From a bacterium (GTDB lineage: Bacteria > Verrucomicrobiota > Verrucomicrobiia > Limisphaerales > J093): a stretch of DNA of 46,904 nt. Both the position numbers and the translations under genes were made by a program. The stretch covers positions 1 to 46,904 of the forward strand of contig JAJXZJ010000005.1 of the NCBI GenBank assembly GCA_021780105.1, in the 5' to 3' direction. Below the pieces are notes generated by a model. It saw only the letters and a list, made by a program, of their open reading frames with translations, was not told where the DNA came from and did no database searches. Shown piece by piece: positions 35,776 to 44,566 of this stretch (the first letter of the stretch is position 1; each line of letters opens with the position of its first letter).

Positions 35776-36768
35776 ATGAACCTCGCATGGCGTCGCAGGC
35801 GGTTTCTTTCCGCAACGGGTATGGTTGGTCTGTTTTGCTGGTCGGGAGCGCGCGGCGTTTCAGCCGCGGCGGACGACGGTGTCAAGATCGTGGACCAAGA
35901 CGGCAAGCTGCGCGTTGACGTCGGCGGCGAGCTGTTCACCGAATACCATTATCAAGGTGCGTCGCGGCCGTTTTTGTATCCCGTCCTCGGCCCCGGCGGC
36001 GTGCCGCTGACGCGCAACTGGCCGATGCAGACGACGCCTGGCGAACAGCACGACCACCCGCACCAGAAGTCGCTTTGGTGGGAGCACGGCGACATCAACG
36101 GCCACGATTTTTGGAGCGAGGAACCCCGCGCCGGCAAGACGCTGCACGAGAAGTTCATCGAGGTGAAGTCCGGCGCCGATGCGGGCGTGATCCGCGCGAC
36201 GAACCAATACGTCGCCAGCGATGGTTCCCTGGTGGCGCGCGACGAGCGGACGCTGCATTTTTACCGCCGCACCGACGGTCGGATGCTTGATTTTGAAATC
36301 ACCATCCGTGGCGCCGGGGGGCCGCTGGTGTTCGGCGATTCCAAGGAAGGCACGATGGGCATGCGGATCAACGAGGCGATGCGCCTCACCAGGCCCAACA
36401 ACCAGCCCGGCGTCGGCCACATCGTCAACAGCGAAGGCGTGCGCGATGGCGAGACGTGGGGCAAGCGCGCCGAATGGGTGGACTATTACGCGCCGCTGAA
36501 CGGGCAGGTCGTCGGCATTGCGATCTTTGACCATCCGCTGAACCCGCGGCATCCGACGTGGTGGCACGTGCGCGACTACGGCCTGTTCGCGGCCAATCCC
36601 TTCGGCCTGCACGAGTTCGAGAAAAAGCCTCCGGGCGCCGGCAAGCTCACGGTGCCGGCCGGCGAAAGCATCACCTTCCGCTACCGCTTTTTCTTCCACC
36701 GCGGCGACGAGCGCGCCGGGCAGGTTGCGGAGCATTACCGGGAATACGCCGGTGGAACCAAGGCGTGA
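35776..36768 (+). CDS. DUF6807 (PmoA-like) exported protein
   Basis: 330 residues. The N-terminus has a twin-arginine-like signal (RRRRFLSATGMVGLFCW, cleavage near VSAAA). The rest matches the DUF6807 family: FTEYHYQGASRPFLYPVLGP, EQHDHPHQKSLWWEHGDING, GTMGMRINEAMRL and FDHPLNPRHPTWWHVRDYGL. Despite the 'PmoA' label in databases, the family is not methane monooxygenase; it occurs with oxidoreductases and glycan-degradation genes in Planctomycetes and Verrucomicrobia. The conserved HDHPHQK histidines suggest a metal or sugar site. Its stop overlaps the next start (TGATG), so the pair is translationally coupled. Function unproven. Confidence 0.85.
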   Translation: MNLAWRRRRFLSATGMVGLFCWSGARGVSAAADDGVKIVDQDGKLRVDVGGELFTEYHYQGASRPFLYPVLGPGGVPLTRNWPMQTTPGEQHDHPHQKSLWWEHGDINGHDFWSEEPRAGKTLHEKFIEVKSGADAGVIRATNQYVASDGSLVARDERTLHFYRRTDGRMLDFEITIRGAGGPLVFGDSKEGTMGMRINEAMRLTRPNNQPGVGHIVNSEGVRDGETWGKRAEWVDYYAPLNGQVVGIAIFDHPLNPRHPTWWHVRDYGLFAANPFGLHEFEKKPPGAGKLTVPAGESITFRYRFFFHRGDERAGQVAEHYREYAGGTKA

Positions 36769-38285
36769 TGAATTTGCCAGCGCGGAAAAAGTCCAATGCT
36801 CTCAAGAACATGAACGCATTCACACGTCGAACATTCCTGACCCGTTCCCTCCTCACCGTCGCGTCGGCCAGCCTGGCGCCGGTGTTCACGAGTTGTGCCA
36901 CCCGCGCCGCCGGCCGGACGGTGCGCGCGAACGAGGAGATCGGGGTTGCCGTCGTCGGTTTCCACGGCCGTGGCATGGACCACATCAAATCGCTGCTCGA
37001 TCTGCGCGCAAAAGGCGAGAAGGTTCGCCTCGTGGCCCTGTGCGAGGTGGACTCCAAGGTCATGGATAGCGCGACCAAGATGCTCGCCGGCAAGGGCGTG
37101 ACCGTGAAGGGTTACACCGACATCCGCCGGTTGCTGGAGAATTCCGAGGTGGACGCGTTGTCCATCGCCACGCCGAATCACTGGCACGCGCTGGGCACCA
37201 TCTGGGCGGTCCAGTCCGGGCGCGATGTTTACGTCGAGAAGCCGGTTTCCCACAACGTTTCCGAAGGCCGGCGGTCGGTCGAGGCCGCGCGCAAATACCG
37301 TCGCATTGTGCAGGCGGGCACCCAGAGCCGCTCCAGCTACGGCATTCGCGAAGCCGTGGCGTGGATTCAGGCCGGCAACCTCGGCAAGATCGTCCTCGCC
37401 CGCGGCCTGTGCTATAAGCGCCGGCCGAGCATCGGCAAGGTGGACGGCCCGCAGCCGATTCCGCCGGGAATTGACTACGATCTGTGGTGCGGGCCGGCGC
37501 CGAAGGGGCCGCTCATGCGGAAGAATCTCCATTACGACTGGCATTGGGTCTGGCCGACGGGTTGCGGCGACGTGGGCAACCAGGGTATTCATCAGATGGA
37601 CATCGCCCGCTGGTTCCTGGGCGAGCAGGAGCTTTCCCCGCGCATCATGAGCGTCGGCGGCCGGCTCGGCTACGTGGACGATGGCGAGACGCCGAACACG
37701 CAGGTTATTTTCCACGACTACCCGAAGGCGCCGCTGCTCTTCGAAGTCCGCGGCCTGCCGGAGCGGACGGGTTCCAACAAGATGGACAAGTTCATGGGCG
37801 GCAGCATCTGCGCCATCGTCCATTGCGAAGGCGGCCACGTGCTGGTGCCGGATTACCACAGTGCCATCGTGTTCGACCGCGAGGGCAAGGAAATCCGCCG
37901 GTTCCAGGGCGCAGACGACCACCACGCCAACTTCCTGAAGGCGGTCCGCAGCCGGAAGGTCAGCGACCTGAACGCGGACATCCTCCAGGGCCACATCTCC
38001 AGCGCGCTGTGCCACACGGGCAACATCTCGCACCGGCTTGGCGCCATGAAGTCGCCCGGCGAAATCCGCGAGGCCATCCGCGGCGAGCCGGATGCCGAGA
38101 ACTCATTTCAGCGGATGCTCGACCATCTTCAGGCCAACGACGTGGACGTGAACACCACGCCGCTGACGCTCGGTGTGCCGTTGAAAATGGAGTCCCGGCG
38201 CGAGGTGTTTCTGGGCAACCCGCAGGCGAACCAGATGCTCACCCGCAACTACCGCGCGCCGTTTGTAGTGCCGGCCAAGGTGTGA
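36768..38285 (+). CDS. Gfo/Idh/MocA-family oxidoreductase with Tat signal
   Basis: 505 residues. A twin-arginine signal is present (TRRTFLTRSLLTVASASLAP), so folded export with bound cofactor is likely. The nucleotide-binding fold begins with IGVAVVGFHGRGMDHIKSL, and the family EKP motif is seen in VYVEKPVSHNVSEGR. The Gfo/Idh/MocA C-terminal domain follows (VWPTGCGDVGNQGIHQMDIA). The enzyme probably oxidises or reduces a sugar or inositol-type substrate using NAD(P). It overlaps the DUF6807 gene. The start could also be the ATG at 36810, closer to the Tat motif; 36768 was chosen for the coupling. Confidence 0.9.
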   Translation: MNLPARKKSNALKNMNAFTRRTFLTRSLLTVASASLAPVFTSCATRAAGRTVRANEEIGVAVVGFHGRGMDHIKSLLDLRAKGEKVRLVALCEVDSKVMDSATKMLAGKGVTVKGYTDIRRLLENSEVDALSIATPNHWHALGTIWAVQSGRDVYVEKPVSHNVSEGRRSVEAARKYRRIVQAGTQSRSSYGIREAVAWIQAGNLGKIVLARGLCYKRRPSIGKVDGPQPIPPGIDYDLWCGPAPKGPLMRKNLHYDWHWVWPTGCGDVGNQGIHQMDIARWFLGEQELSPRIMSVGGRLGYVDDGETPNTQVIFHDYPKAPLLFEVRGLPERTGSNKMDKFMGGSICAIVHCEGGHVLVPDYHSAIVFDREGKEIRRFQGADDHHANFLKAVRSRKVSDLNADILQGHISSALCHTGNISHRLGAMKSPGEIREAIRGEPDAENSFQRMLDHLQANDVDVNTTPLTLGVPLKMESRREVFLGNPQANQMLTRNYRAPFVVPAKV

Positions 38286-38328
38286 CCGGCGGCATTGCCT
38301 TTTGGGCCGGATCGGCTAGCTTGGCGCC

Positions 38329-39735
38329 ATGCAATCGCTGAAGGGGTTGATCGGGGGACTGGGCCTGGCGCTGATGGTCGCGGTGGGGAGTGCGCTGGCC
38401 GGCACCGCGCCGGCAGCCGGAGCGGGCACGTTGGAGTGGCGTTCCAAGGAGAACACGGTCAACGCCGATTTCGAGAACTGGCGGTTGCGCCGGCTGCTGG
38501 AAATCATTTCTGCCAGGACGCGCTGGCAGGTCTATGTCGAACCCGGCGTGGACCGCACCATCTCGGCGCGGTTCCACGGGCTGACAACCAACGAGGCGCT
38601 CACCCGCCTGCTGGGCAGCCTGAACTTCGCGCTCGTGTCGGACAAGGGCCAGACGGCGCGGCTCTACATCTTTCAAACCACGAGACAGACGGCGACGGAT
38701 TTGATCGCCGCACCGCCCGAAACCGCCAGCCGCGGCAAGGCCATTCCGAACGAGTTGATTGTCAAACTCAAGCCGGGCGCGAAGGAGTCGGCCGACGAAC
38801 TCGCCAAGCGCCTGGGGGCGAAAATTACCGGCCGCCTGGACGGCCTGCACGCGTATCGCCTCCAGTTCGATGACGCCGCCGCGGCCCAGGCGGCGCAGAA
38901 TGCGCTGGCGGGTGATGCCGGCGTGGGCAGCGTGGAGCCGAATTACAGCGTCAGCCCGCCGGTGCAGCCGGAGCAATTGTCCGGCGCCGGCATGCCCGCG
39001 TTCAACCTGAAACCAAGCACGGACGGGAGCCAGATCGTGGTTGGTCTCGTGGACACGGCGGTGCAAACCCAGGGCACGCCGCTCAAGGATTTCCTGCTGC
39101 CGTCGCTATCCGTGGTCAGCGACGCCGCGGCGCCGCCGGCGGACCAGTTGACCCACGGTACCAGCATGGCGGAGACGATGCTCAACGCGTTGTCGCAAGC
39201 CTCCACCACTGCCGGCAGCACGCCGGTGCGCATTTTGCCGGTGGATGTCTATGGCGGCGCGGACACCACCACGACCTTCCAGATTGCGCAGGGCATCCAG
39301 GCCGCGGTCAACGGCGGCGCCACCATCGTCAACCTGAGCCTCGGCGGCAGCGGGGACAGCCCGCTGTTGCACGATCTCATCACCACCGCGTCCAATCAGG
39401 GCATCGTGTTCCTGGCGGCGGCGGGCAACCAGCCGGTGACCACGCCAACCTATCCCGCCGCCTATCCGGAGGTGATTCCGGTCACGGCCACGCTGCCCGA
39501 CGGCAGCATCGCGTCCTACGCCAACCGCGGGTCGTTCGTCACCGACGGCGCGCCGGGCACGAGCATTGTGCCGTTCAACGGACAGGCGTATCTGGTCGTC
39601 GGCACCTCGGTGTCCACCGCCAACGGATCCGCGTTGACCGCCTACCTGGCGGCAACCGGCGGCAAGAGCGGGTCGGCCCTCGATGCGCAGGCGCGTCAAT
39701 TGCTTGCGCTGAAGCCGGGCGCCACTGCGCCGTGA
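38329..39735 (+). CDS. Exported S8 (subtilase-like) peptidase with STN-like N-terminal domain
   Basis: 468 residues. Order: signal peptide (about 1-32); an STN/secretin-like short domain (about 45-115, WRLRRLLEIISARTRWQVYV, LTTNEALTRLLGSLNFALV); an inhibitor-I9/fervidolysin-type propeptide (about 138-205, NELIVKLKPGAKESADELAK, VEPNYSV); and a compact S8 domain (about 235-468). Candidate catalytic residues are D242 (GLVDTAV), H276 (THGTSMAE), N367 (AAAGNQP) and S427 (VGTSVSTANGSA). The S8 domain is shorter than usual, but the triad order is conserved. STN domains normally belong to TonB-dependent or secretin systems, so this fusion is unusual. It appears monocistronic. Confidence 0.8.
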   Translation: MQSLKGLIGGLGLALMVAVGSALAGTAPAAGAGTLEWRSKENTVNADFENWRLRRLLEIISARTRWQVYVEPGVDRTISARFHGLTTNEALTRLLGSLNFALVSDKGQTARLYIFQTTRQTATDLIAAPPETASRGKAIPNELIVKLKPGAKESADELAKRLGAKITGRLDGLHAYRLQFDDAAAAQAAQNALAGDAGVGSVEPNYSVSPPVQPEQLSGAGMPAFNLKPSTDGSQIVVGLVDTAVQTQGTPLKDFLLPSLSVVSDAAAPPADQLTHGTSMAETMLNALSQASTTAGSTPVRILPVDVYGGADTTTTFQIAQGIQAAVNGGATIVNLSLGGSGDSPLLHDLITTASNQGIVFLAAAGNQPVTTPTYPAAYPEVIPVTATLPDGSIASYANRGSFVTDGAPGTSIVPFNGQAYLVVGTSVSTANGSALTAYLAATGGKSGSALDAQARQLLALKPGATAP

Positions 39736-39827
39736 TCGGGTCACGACAGGGGGTGACGGATTTGCCGCGGGCATTTCCGTTTAGCGCTTGCATCGGTGCC
39801 GGCGGCGATTAAACCAAGCGCGTTGCT

Positions 39828-40622
39828 ATGGTCGAATATCACGAACTCCTCCGCCTCGTGCTGGAGCAAGGCAAATTCAAATCTGACCGCACCGGCACCG
39901 GCACCTTGGCGGTGTTCGGCGCACAGGCCCGTTTTGATTTGCGGCAGGGTTTTCCGCTCGTCACCACCAAGAAAGTTCACCTCAAATCCATCATCCACGA
40001 ATTACTCTGGTTCCTGCGTGGCGACACGAATGTCCGCTGGCTTCAGGAACATGGCGTGACGATCTGGGACGAGTGGGCGGACGCGGACGGCAATCTCGGC
40101 CGTGTTTATGGCGCGCAATGGTGCGACTGGCTCACGGCCGACGGCCGCTCGATCCATCAGATTGACCAGGTGATCGCGCAAATCCGGCGCCAGCCCGACA
40201 GCCGCCGGCACATCGTCACGGCGTGGAATCCGGGCGAAGTCGAGCGCATGGCGCTGCCGCCGTGCCATGTGCTGTTCCAGTTCTTCGTGCTCGACGGCGA
40301 GTTGTCCTGCCAGCTTTACCAGCGCAGCGCGGACCTGTTCCTCGGCGTGCCGTTCAACATCGCCAGTTACGCCCTGTTGACGTTGATGGTTGCGCAAGTC
40401 ACCGGCCTGAAACCTGGCGCGTTCGTTCACACCTTCGGCGACCTGCACCTCTACTCCAACCACCTGGAACAGGCGAAGCTCCAGCTCGCGCGCGAACCGC
40501 GTCCGCTGCCGACCATGAAAGTCAACCCGGCGGTGAGGGACATCCACACCTTTCGTTTCGAGGACTTCACGCTGGAGAACTACGATCCCTGGCCGGCGAT
40601 CAAGGCGCCGATTGCCGTGTGA
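39828..40622 (+). CDS. thyA: Thymidylate synthase
   Basis: 264 residues, the length of E. coli ThyA. It methylates dUMP to dTMP with methylene-tetrahydrofolate, producing dihydrofolate. The catalytic Cys is C146 in [11 protein letters not shown]. Other signatures are SDRTGTGT (phosphate-binding Arg), [35 protein letters not shown] and [12 protein letters not shown]. It heads a four-gene operon with overlapping ends; folA, which recycles the dihydrofolate, is two genes downstream. Its stop overlaps the next start as GTGTGA. Confidence 0.98.
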   Translation: MVEYHELLRLVLEQGKFKSDRTGTGTLAVFGAQARFDLRQGFPLVTTKKVHLKSIIHELLWFLRGDTNVRWLQEHGVTIWDEWADADGNLGRVYGAQWCDWLTADGRSIHQIDQVIAQIRRQPDSRRHIVTAWNPGEVERMALPPCHVLFQFFVLDGELSCQLYQRSADLFLGVPFNIASYALLTLMVAQVTGLKPGAFVHTFGDLHLYSNHLEQAKLQLAREPRPLPTMKVNPAVRDIHTFRFEDFTLENYDPWPAIKAPIAV

Positions 40623-41800
40623 ATCCGCCGGCCGACACCTCCGCCGCGCGGCGTGTTCCGGAACTCGATGGGCTTCGGGGGGTGGCGATTTTGCTGGTCG
40701 TTTTCTACCATTGCGTGTTCGGAGCGGTGACTCCGGCATGGGGACGCGCGGGAAAGATCATGCTGGCGGCCGGCCCGTTGTCCTGGTCGGGGGTGGACCT
40801 CTTCTTCGTGCTGTCAGGCTATCTGCTCGGGGGAATTTTGCTGGACCAGCGTGGCTCGGCAAACTACTTCCGGGTTTTCTATGTCCGCCGCATCTGCCGC
40901 ATCTTTCCGCTGTATTTCCTGTGGCTGGGTTTGTTCGTGGTCGTGTGGTGGTCGCTGTCGGCGGACGCGCGTGCGGGTTGGTTCAACACGGTCTTCGGCC
41001 AGGACCTGTCCGCGCTGCACTACGGAAGCTATTTCGTCTTCCTGCAAAACGTTTGGATGGCCCAGCGAAGCGCCTTTGGCTCGGCCTGGTTCGCCGCCAC
41101 CTGGTCCCTGGCGGTGGAGGAGCAGTTCTATCTGGTGCTGCCGTTGCTGATCTGGCTGGTGCCTCCGCGCAAGCTGCCCGGCGTCCTCCTGTTGCTGGTT
41201 GCGTTTGCGCCCGTGTTCCGCCTCTACCTTTACCTCCAGCATCCGTCCGTGTTCGCCTACGTGTTGCTGCCGTGCCGCGCCGATGCGTTGTTGCTGGGCG
41301 TCCTGGGCGCCTATCTGGTCAGGCAGGAACGTTGGCGGCGATGTTGGGAGGAGCATGCTGACTGGCGGGGACTGGGGTTGATCCTCCTGTTGGCCGGTGT
41401 TGGCTACCTCGCGTACTTCGCGAGCGGGCAGGACGACTACGCGCTGGTGACCTCATTCGAGATGGTCTCCTACGGTTATACGGTGCTGGCGGTTTTCTAC
41501 CTGTTTCTCCTGCTGGTCGTGGTGACCCGGCCGGCGGGCTTCCTGGCGCGCGTGATGCGGTGGTCCTGGCTTCGTTTCTGCGGCACCGTTGCCTACGGGG
41601 TTTTCCTGATGCACATGGCGATCAACGGCCTGGCGCATGGCTTGCTTTGTGGCAGCCGGCAGCCGTTGATCCGGCGACCGGTGGAGGCGCTCGTCACCTT
41701 GGGTGCCATCGCGCTCACCTTCGTGGTCGCCAGCATCTCCTGGCGCCGTTGGGAGAAGCCAATCGTCGCCTGGGGACATTCCTTTGTTTACACGAAGTGA
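40619..41800 (+). CDS. Acyltransferase 3 family membrane protein
   Basis: 393 residues from the GTG at 40619, which overlaps the thyA stop. The typical opening [19 protein letters not shown] includes the conserved His in the first membrane segment. About ten membrane segments follow, with [15 protein letters not shown] and [15 protein letters not shown] (loop arginines) and [20 protein letters not shown]. The family O-acetylates or acylates extracytoplasmic sugars such as LPS, peptidoglycan or exopolysaccharide. It sits between thyA and folA, with 4-nt overlaps on both sides, which is unexpected for its role. Acceptor unknown. Confidence 0.9.
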   Translation: MNPPADTSAARRVPELDGLRGVAILLVVFYHCVFGAVTPAWGRAGKIMLAAGPLSWSGVDLFFVLSGYLLGGILLDQRGSANYFRVFYVRRICRIFPLYFLWLGLFVVVWWSLSADARAGWFNTVFGQDLSALHYGSYFVFLQNVWMAQRSAFGSAWFAATWSLAVEEQFYLVLPLLIWLVPPRKLPGVLLLLVAFAPVFRLYLYLQHPSVFAYVLLPCRADALLLGVLGAYLVRQERWRRCWEEHADWRGLGLILLLAGVGYLAYFASGQDDYALVTSFEMVSYGYTVLAVFYLFLLLVVVTRPAGFLARVMRWSWLRFCGTVAYGVFLMHMAINGLAHGLLCGSRQPLIRRPVEALVTLGAIALTFVVASISWRRWEKPIVAWGHSFVYTK

Positions 41801-42288
41801 GCGCGCCACCGCATTCCTTTCAAGCCATCGCGGCGATGTCGCTGAACCGCGTGATCGGCCGCGGTGGCCAGATTCCATGGCACCTGCCGGAGGATTTCAA
41901 GTGGTTCAAGCAGGTGACGCTGGGGCATGTGCTGGTGATGGGCCGGAAAACGTTTGAGTCCATCGGCCGGCCGCTGCCGGGCCGCGAAACCATCGTCTTG
42001 AGCCGGGCCGGCTTTGTCCGTCCAGGCCTGCGCACGGCGGCCAGTCTGGAAGCCCTGCCGTCGGCGGCCGCGGATTCGCGGACGATGTTCATTTGCGGCG
42101 GCGCGGAGATTTACCGGCAGGCGCTCCCGCGTTGCTCCGACCTGTATCTGACGCTCGTGAAGCGCGAAATCCCGGACGGCGACGCGTTCTTCCCGCCCTT
42201 CGAGGCCCAGTTCGGGCTGGTGGAGGAAATCCGCGACACGCCGGAATTCAAGATTCTTCATTACCGCAATCGAACGCTGTTGCCGTGA
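41797..42288 (+). CDS. folA: Dihydrofolate reductase
   Basis: 163 residues from the GTG at 41797 (GTGA overlap with the previous stop). It reduces dihydrofolate to tetrahydrofolate with NADPH. Signatures: AIAAMSLNRVIGRGGQIPWH, LPEDFKWFKQ (acidic active-site residue and helix), VLVMGRKTFESIGRPLPGRE, MFICGGAEIYRQALP and the C-terminal YRNR. It is functionally linked to thyA two genes upstream. No ribosome site is obvious, so translational coupling is likely. Confidence 0.96.
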   Translation: MSAPPHSFQAIAAMSLNRVIGRGGQIPWHLPEDFKWFKQVTLGHVLVMGRKTFESIGRPLPGRETIVLSRAGFVRPGLRTAASLEALPSAAADSRTMFICGGAEIYRQALPRCSDLYLTLVKREIPDGDAFFPPFEAQFGLVEEIRDTPEFKILHYRNRTLLP

Positions 42289-43169
42289 GCAAATCCTTGC
42301 CAACGCCGATGCCTGAGGAGGCGCCACTCGCCTGGGTCACCGGCGCCGGCGGCTTGATCGGGAATCACCTGGTGCAACTCGCACCGCAGTGCGCTCCGGA
42401 ATGGCGGGTCCGCGGTCTCACGCGCGAGCAGCTTGACCTGACCGATTTTCCCGCCGTGCGGACCGCCTTCCTCCGGCACCGCCCGCGCTTGGTCATCCAT
42501 TGCGCCGCGCTGTCGCGCAGTCCGGCGTGCGATGCCGATCCGGCGCTGGCCCGGCGGCTGAACGTCGAAGTCACCCGGCGGCTGGCCGAACTTTGCGCCG
42601 CCGTGCCGCTGGTTTTCTTTTCGACGGATTTGGTGTTCGACGGCCGGCAGGGGAACTACGACGAGTCGGCGGCGCCGAACCCGCTCAGCGTTTACGCCGA
42701 GACAAAAGCCGAAGCCGAGCGAGTTGTCCTTGGCAATCCGCGGCACTGGGTGTTGCGCACGTCGTTGAATGGCGGCATCTCACCGAGCGGCGACCGCGGT
42801 TTCAACGAACAATTGCGCCTCGCCTGGCAGGCGGGCCGGCCGGTCACGTTGTTCGCCGACGAATTCCGCTCGCCGATCCACGCCGCGCTGACGGCGCGGG
42901 CGGTTTGGGAGCTGGTGCGGCAGGGCGCGACCGGCATCTGGCATGTGGCCGGCGCGGAGCGGTTGTCGCGGTTCGCCATCGGCCAGCTCGTCGCGGCGCG
43001 CTGGCCGCATCTCCAGCCGCAGCTTCGGGCCGGCTCGTTGCGCGAGTATGCCGGCCCGCCGCGGCCGCCGGACACGTCGTTGAACTGTGCCCAGGCCCAG
43101 GCCCGGCTTTCCTTCAAGCTGGCCGGGCTGGGCGAGTGGCTGCGGGCGAATCTGGCGGAGTTGTTTTGA
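42285..43169 (+). CDS. RmlD-like SDR reductase/epimerase
   Basis: 294 residues from the GTG at 42285 (GTGA overlap); an ATG at 42309 is the alternative start. It is an extended short-chain dehydrogenase: glycine motif TGAGGLIG, CAALSRSPACDADPALARRL, VFFSTDLVFDG, and the catalytic YAETK (Y-x3-K). It resembles dTDP-4-dehydrorhamnose reductase, so NAD(P)H-dependent nucleotide-sugar reduction is plausible, but no other rhamnose genes are near. It is the last gene of the thyA operon. Confidence 0.88.
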   Translation: MSKSLPTPMPEEAPLAWVTGAGGLIGNHLVQLAPQCAPEWRVRGLTREQLDLTDFPAVRTAFLRHRPRLVIHCAALSRSPACDADPALARRLNVEVTRRLAELCAAVPLVFFSTDLVFDGRQGNYDESAAPNPLSVYAETKAEAERVVLGNPRHWVLRTSLNGGISPSGDRGFNEQLRLAWQAGRPVTLFADEFRSPIHAALTARAVWELVRQGATGIWHVAGAERLSRFAIGQLVAARWPHLQPQLRAGSLREYAGPPRPPDTSLNCAQAQARLSFKLAGLGEWLRANLAELF

Positions 43170-43304
43170 ACCGTGATTGCGTGAACATGTTTATACCAAA
43201 ACATTATGATCCCATTTAAAACGATGTTCTTTAGGAGAATTTCTTTTACAACGTGATCTGCTTTCAGTCCGACCCGCTCGAAATGCGCCGTGTCAGGTTG
43301 CGCA

Positions 43305-43610
43305 TCAATCATAACGATTTTGGGGTCGGCGAAATTTATTTAAAAAAATCATTGACAGGTTTCGTGGGGGGGGTAATCCGGTTGACGTCAGCTCAAAGAT
43401 GGATCAGTCCGCAGAAGCAAGGAATGTTTGTGGACAGAGAAAAGACCCAATCAACGGCGGCGGGGATCAAGACCGGACCGGCTCCCGGCCCAGCCGATGA
43501 CCTGCAATCTCGCGCGACCGGTTCCCGAAGGATCCTCGAACGATCCCCGAAGGATGTCCGAAACCAGTGCCTGCCATTGCCGGCTCCGATGTCCCCACGT
43601 GCCGAACCGG
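43305..43610 (+). repeat. ~300-bp dispersed repeat, right copy
   Basis: It matches 3754-4060 in inverted orientation; the central part is nearly identical and the edges are diverged. It contains eight G (nine in the other copy), ttgacaggtttcgtgggg, and the ggatcctcgaacgatcc hairpin between two ccgaaggat copies. It marks the shift from the GC-rich core to the right module. The 135 bp between 43169 and the repeat are AT-richer and hold nothing recognisable. Confidence 0.85.
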
Positions 43611-43953
43611 CTTTCCATCGGCCGCCCAAGCGGCGATCAGCCGCCACCAAGAGGCACCACAAGCACAAAACCGGTGGTTCGCGCGACGGCGGCGAACCTC
43701 CGCCATGTCCAAGTCTTTTTTGCATTCTTCGTTCCCTTCGCGCGCCCCAGCATTCCCCCAAAGCCCGGCAGGTAAAGGGGTTTCGTGCGGCGACCGCGAA
43801 ACCTGGGCGGCCATCTTCCATCCTCGATCTTCCGTCTTCTTTGCTGCGTCCTTGCCTCCTTCGCGCGACCGATTGTGGCGATTCCCACCCTGCGTACCTG
43901 GCGTGAAATCCTTTCGGTCAAATCCAACTCAAACCAAAGGGAAACAAATCGTC
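43611..43953. other. Non-coding region between repeat and 163-residue ORF
   Basis: No supported gene. It holds degenerate repeat-like text (caccacaagcacaaaac, ggtggttcgcgcgacgg, ccttcgcgcgac) shared with 3500-3700, and probably the leader of the 43954 ORF. A purine stretch (aaaggga) lies about 12 nt before that start. Confidence 0.4.
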
Positions 43954-44445
43954 ATGGCGAAAGTCAAACTCAGTTCCGCGCTTACCAAGGCGAGCGGCAA
44001 GATGGGCAACGTGGTCTTCCGCCGCTATCATGATGAAGTGGTCATGTCCCCGCGGCCCGACTTTTCCGGCCACACGCCGACGCCGGGCCAGGCCGCGCAG
44101 CGGCAGCGCTTCAAGCTGGCCGCCCTCTACGGCAAGGCGGTGCTGGCCGATCCGGAAAAGAAGGCCCTCTACGAGGCCAGGGCCAAGGCCGGGGGCATCC
44201 CGGTGTTTGCCCTCAGCATTGCAGATTTCCTGCACGCGCCGGCGGTGGAGGAAATGGAGGCGATTGACCTCTCCGGCTACACGGGCAAGGCGGGGGAAAC
44301 GATCCGGATCACGGCCAACGATGATTTTGAGGTGGCCGGGGTGGCGGTGGGCATTACGGCCGCGGACGGCCAGCAGGTGACGATCGAAGTGACAGCCACC
44401 GACCGGCCGGGGCATAAGACCACCAAAGCCCAAACCACGGGATGA
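43954..44445 (+). CDS. Conserved-type hypothetical protein, DUF6266-like pattern
   Basis: 163 residues, no signal peptide or membrane segment. The N-terminal half reads SGKMGNVVFRRYHDEVVMSP then PTPGQAAQRQRFKLAALYGK, a layout resembling Bacteroidetes DUF6266 proteins (GK-x-GNVVxR, PTPAQ-x-QR). The C-terminal half (about 100-150) is beta-rich (ETIRITANDDFEVAGVAVGI). GC-rich, unlike the gene A downstream. It lies between the right repeat copy and gene A; the left module has no counterpart. Function unknown. The 121 nt up to gene A contain short quasi-repeats (ggctaatggccaac, aatagttaaaagccaat). Confidence 0.7.
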   Translation: MAKVKLSSALTKASGKMGNVVFRRYHDEVVMSPRPDFSGHTPTPGQAAQRQRFKLAALYGKAVLADPEKKALYEARAKAGGIPVFALSIADFLHAPAVEEMEAIDLSGYTGKAGETIRITANDDFEVAGVAVGITAADGQQVTIEVTATDRPGHKTTKAQTTG

Positions 44446-44566
44446 ACGGAGGTGGAAGCTGGTTGATGGCTAATGGCCAACAATTGATAAGCAATAGTTA
44501 AAAGCCAATCGCGAAACTGCCATAAGCCATCGTCCAACCTGCCGCAAAAGGATCAAAACCAGGTCG

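Noticed and set aside
42692..43312. 206-codon minus frame over the SDR gene end and AT-rich gap
   Set aside because: Mostly antisense to the SDR gene; no domain and no plausible start context.
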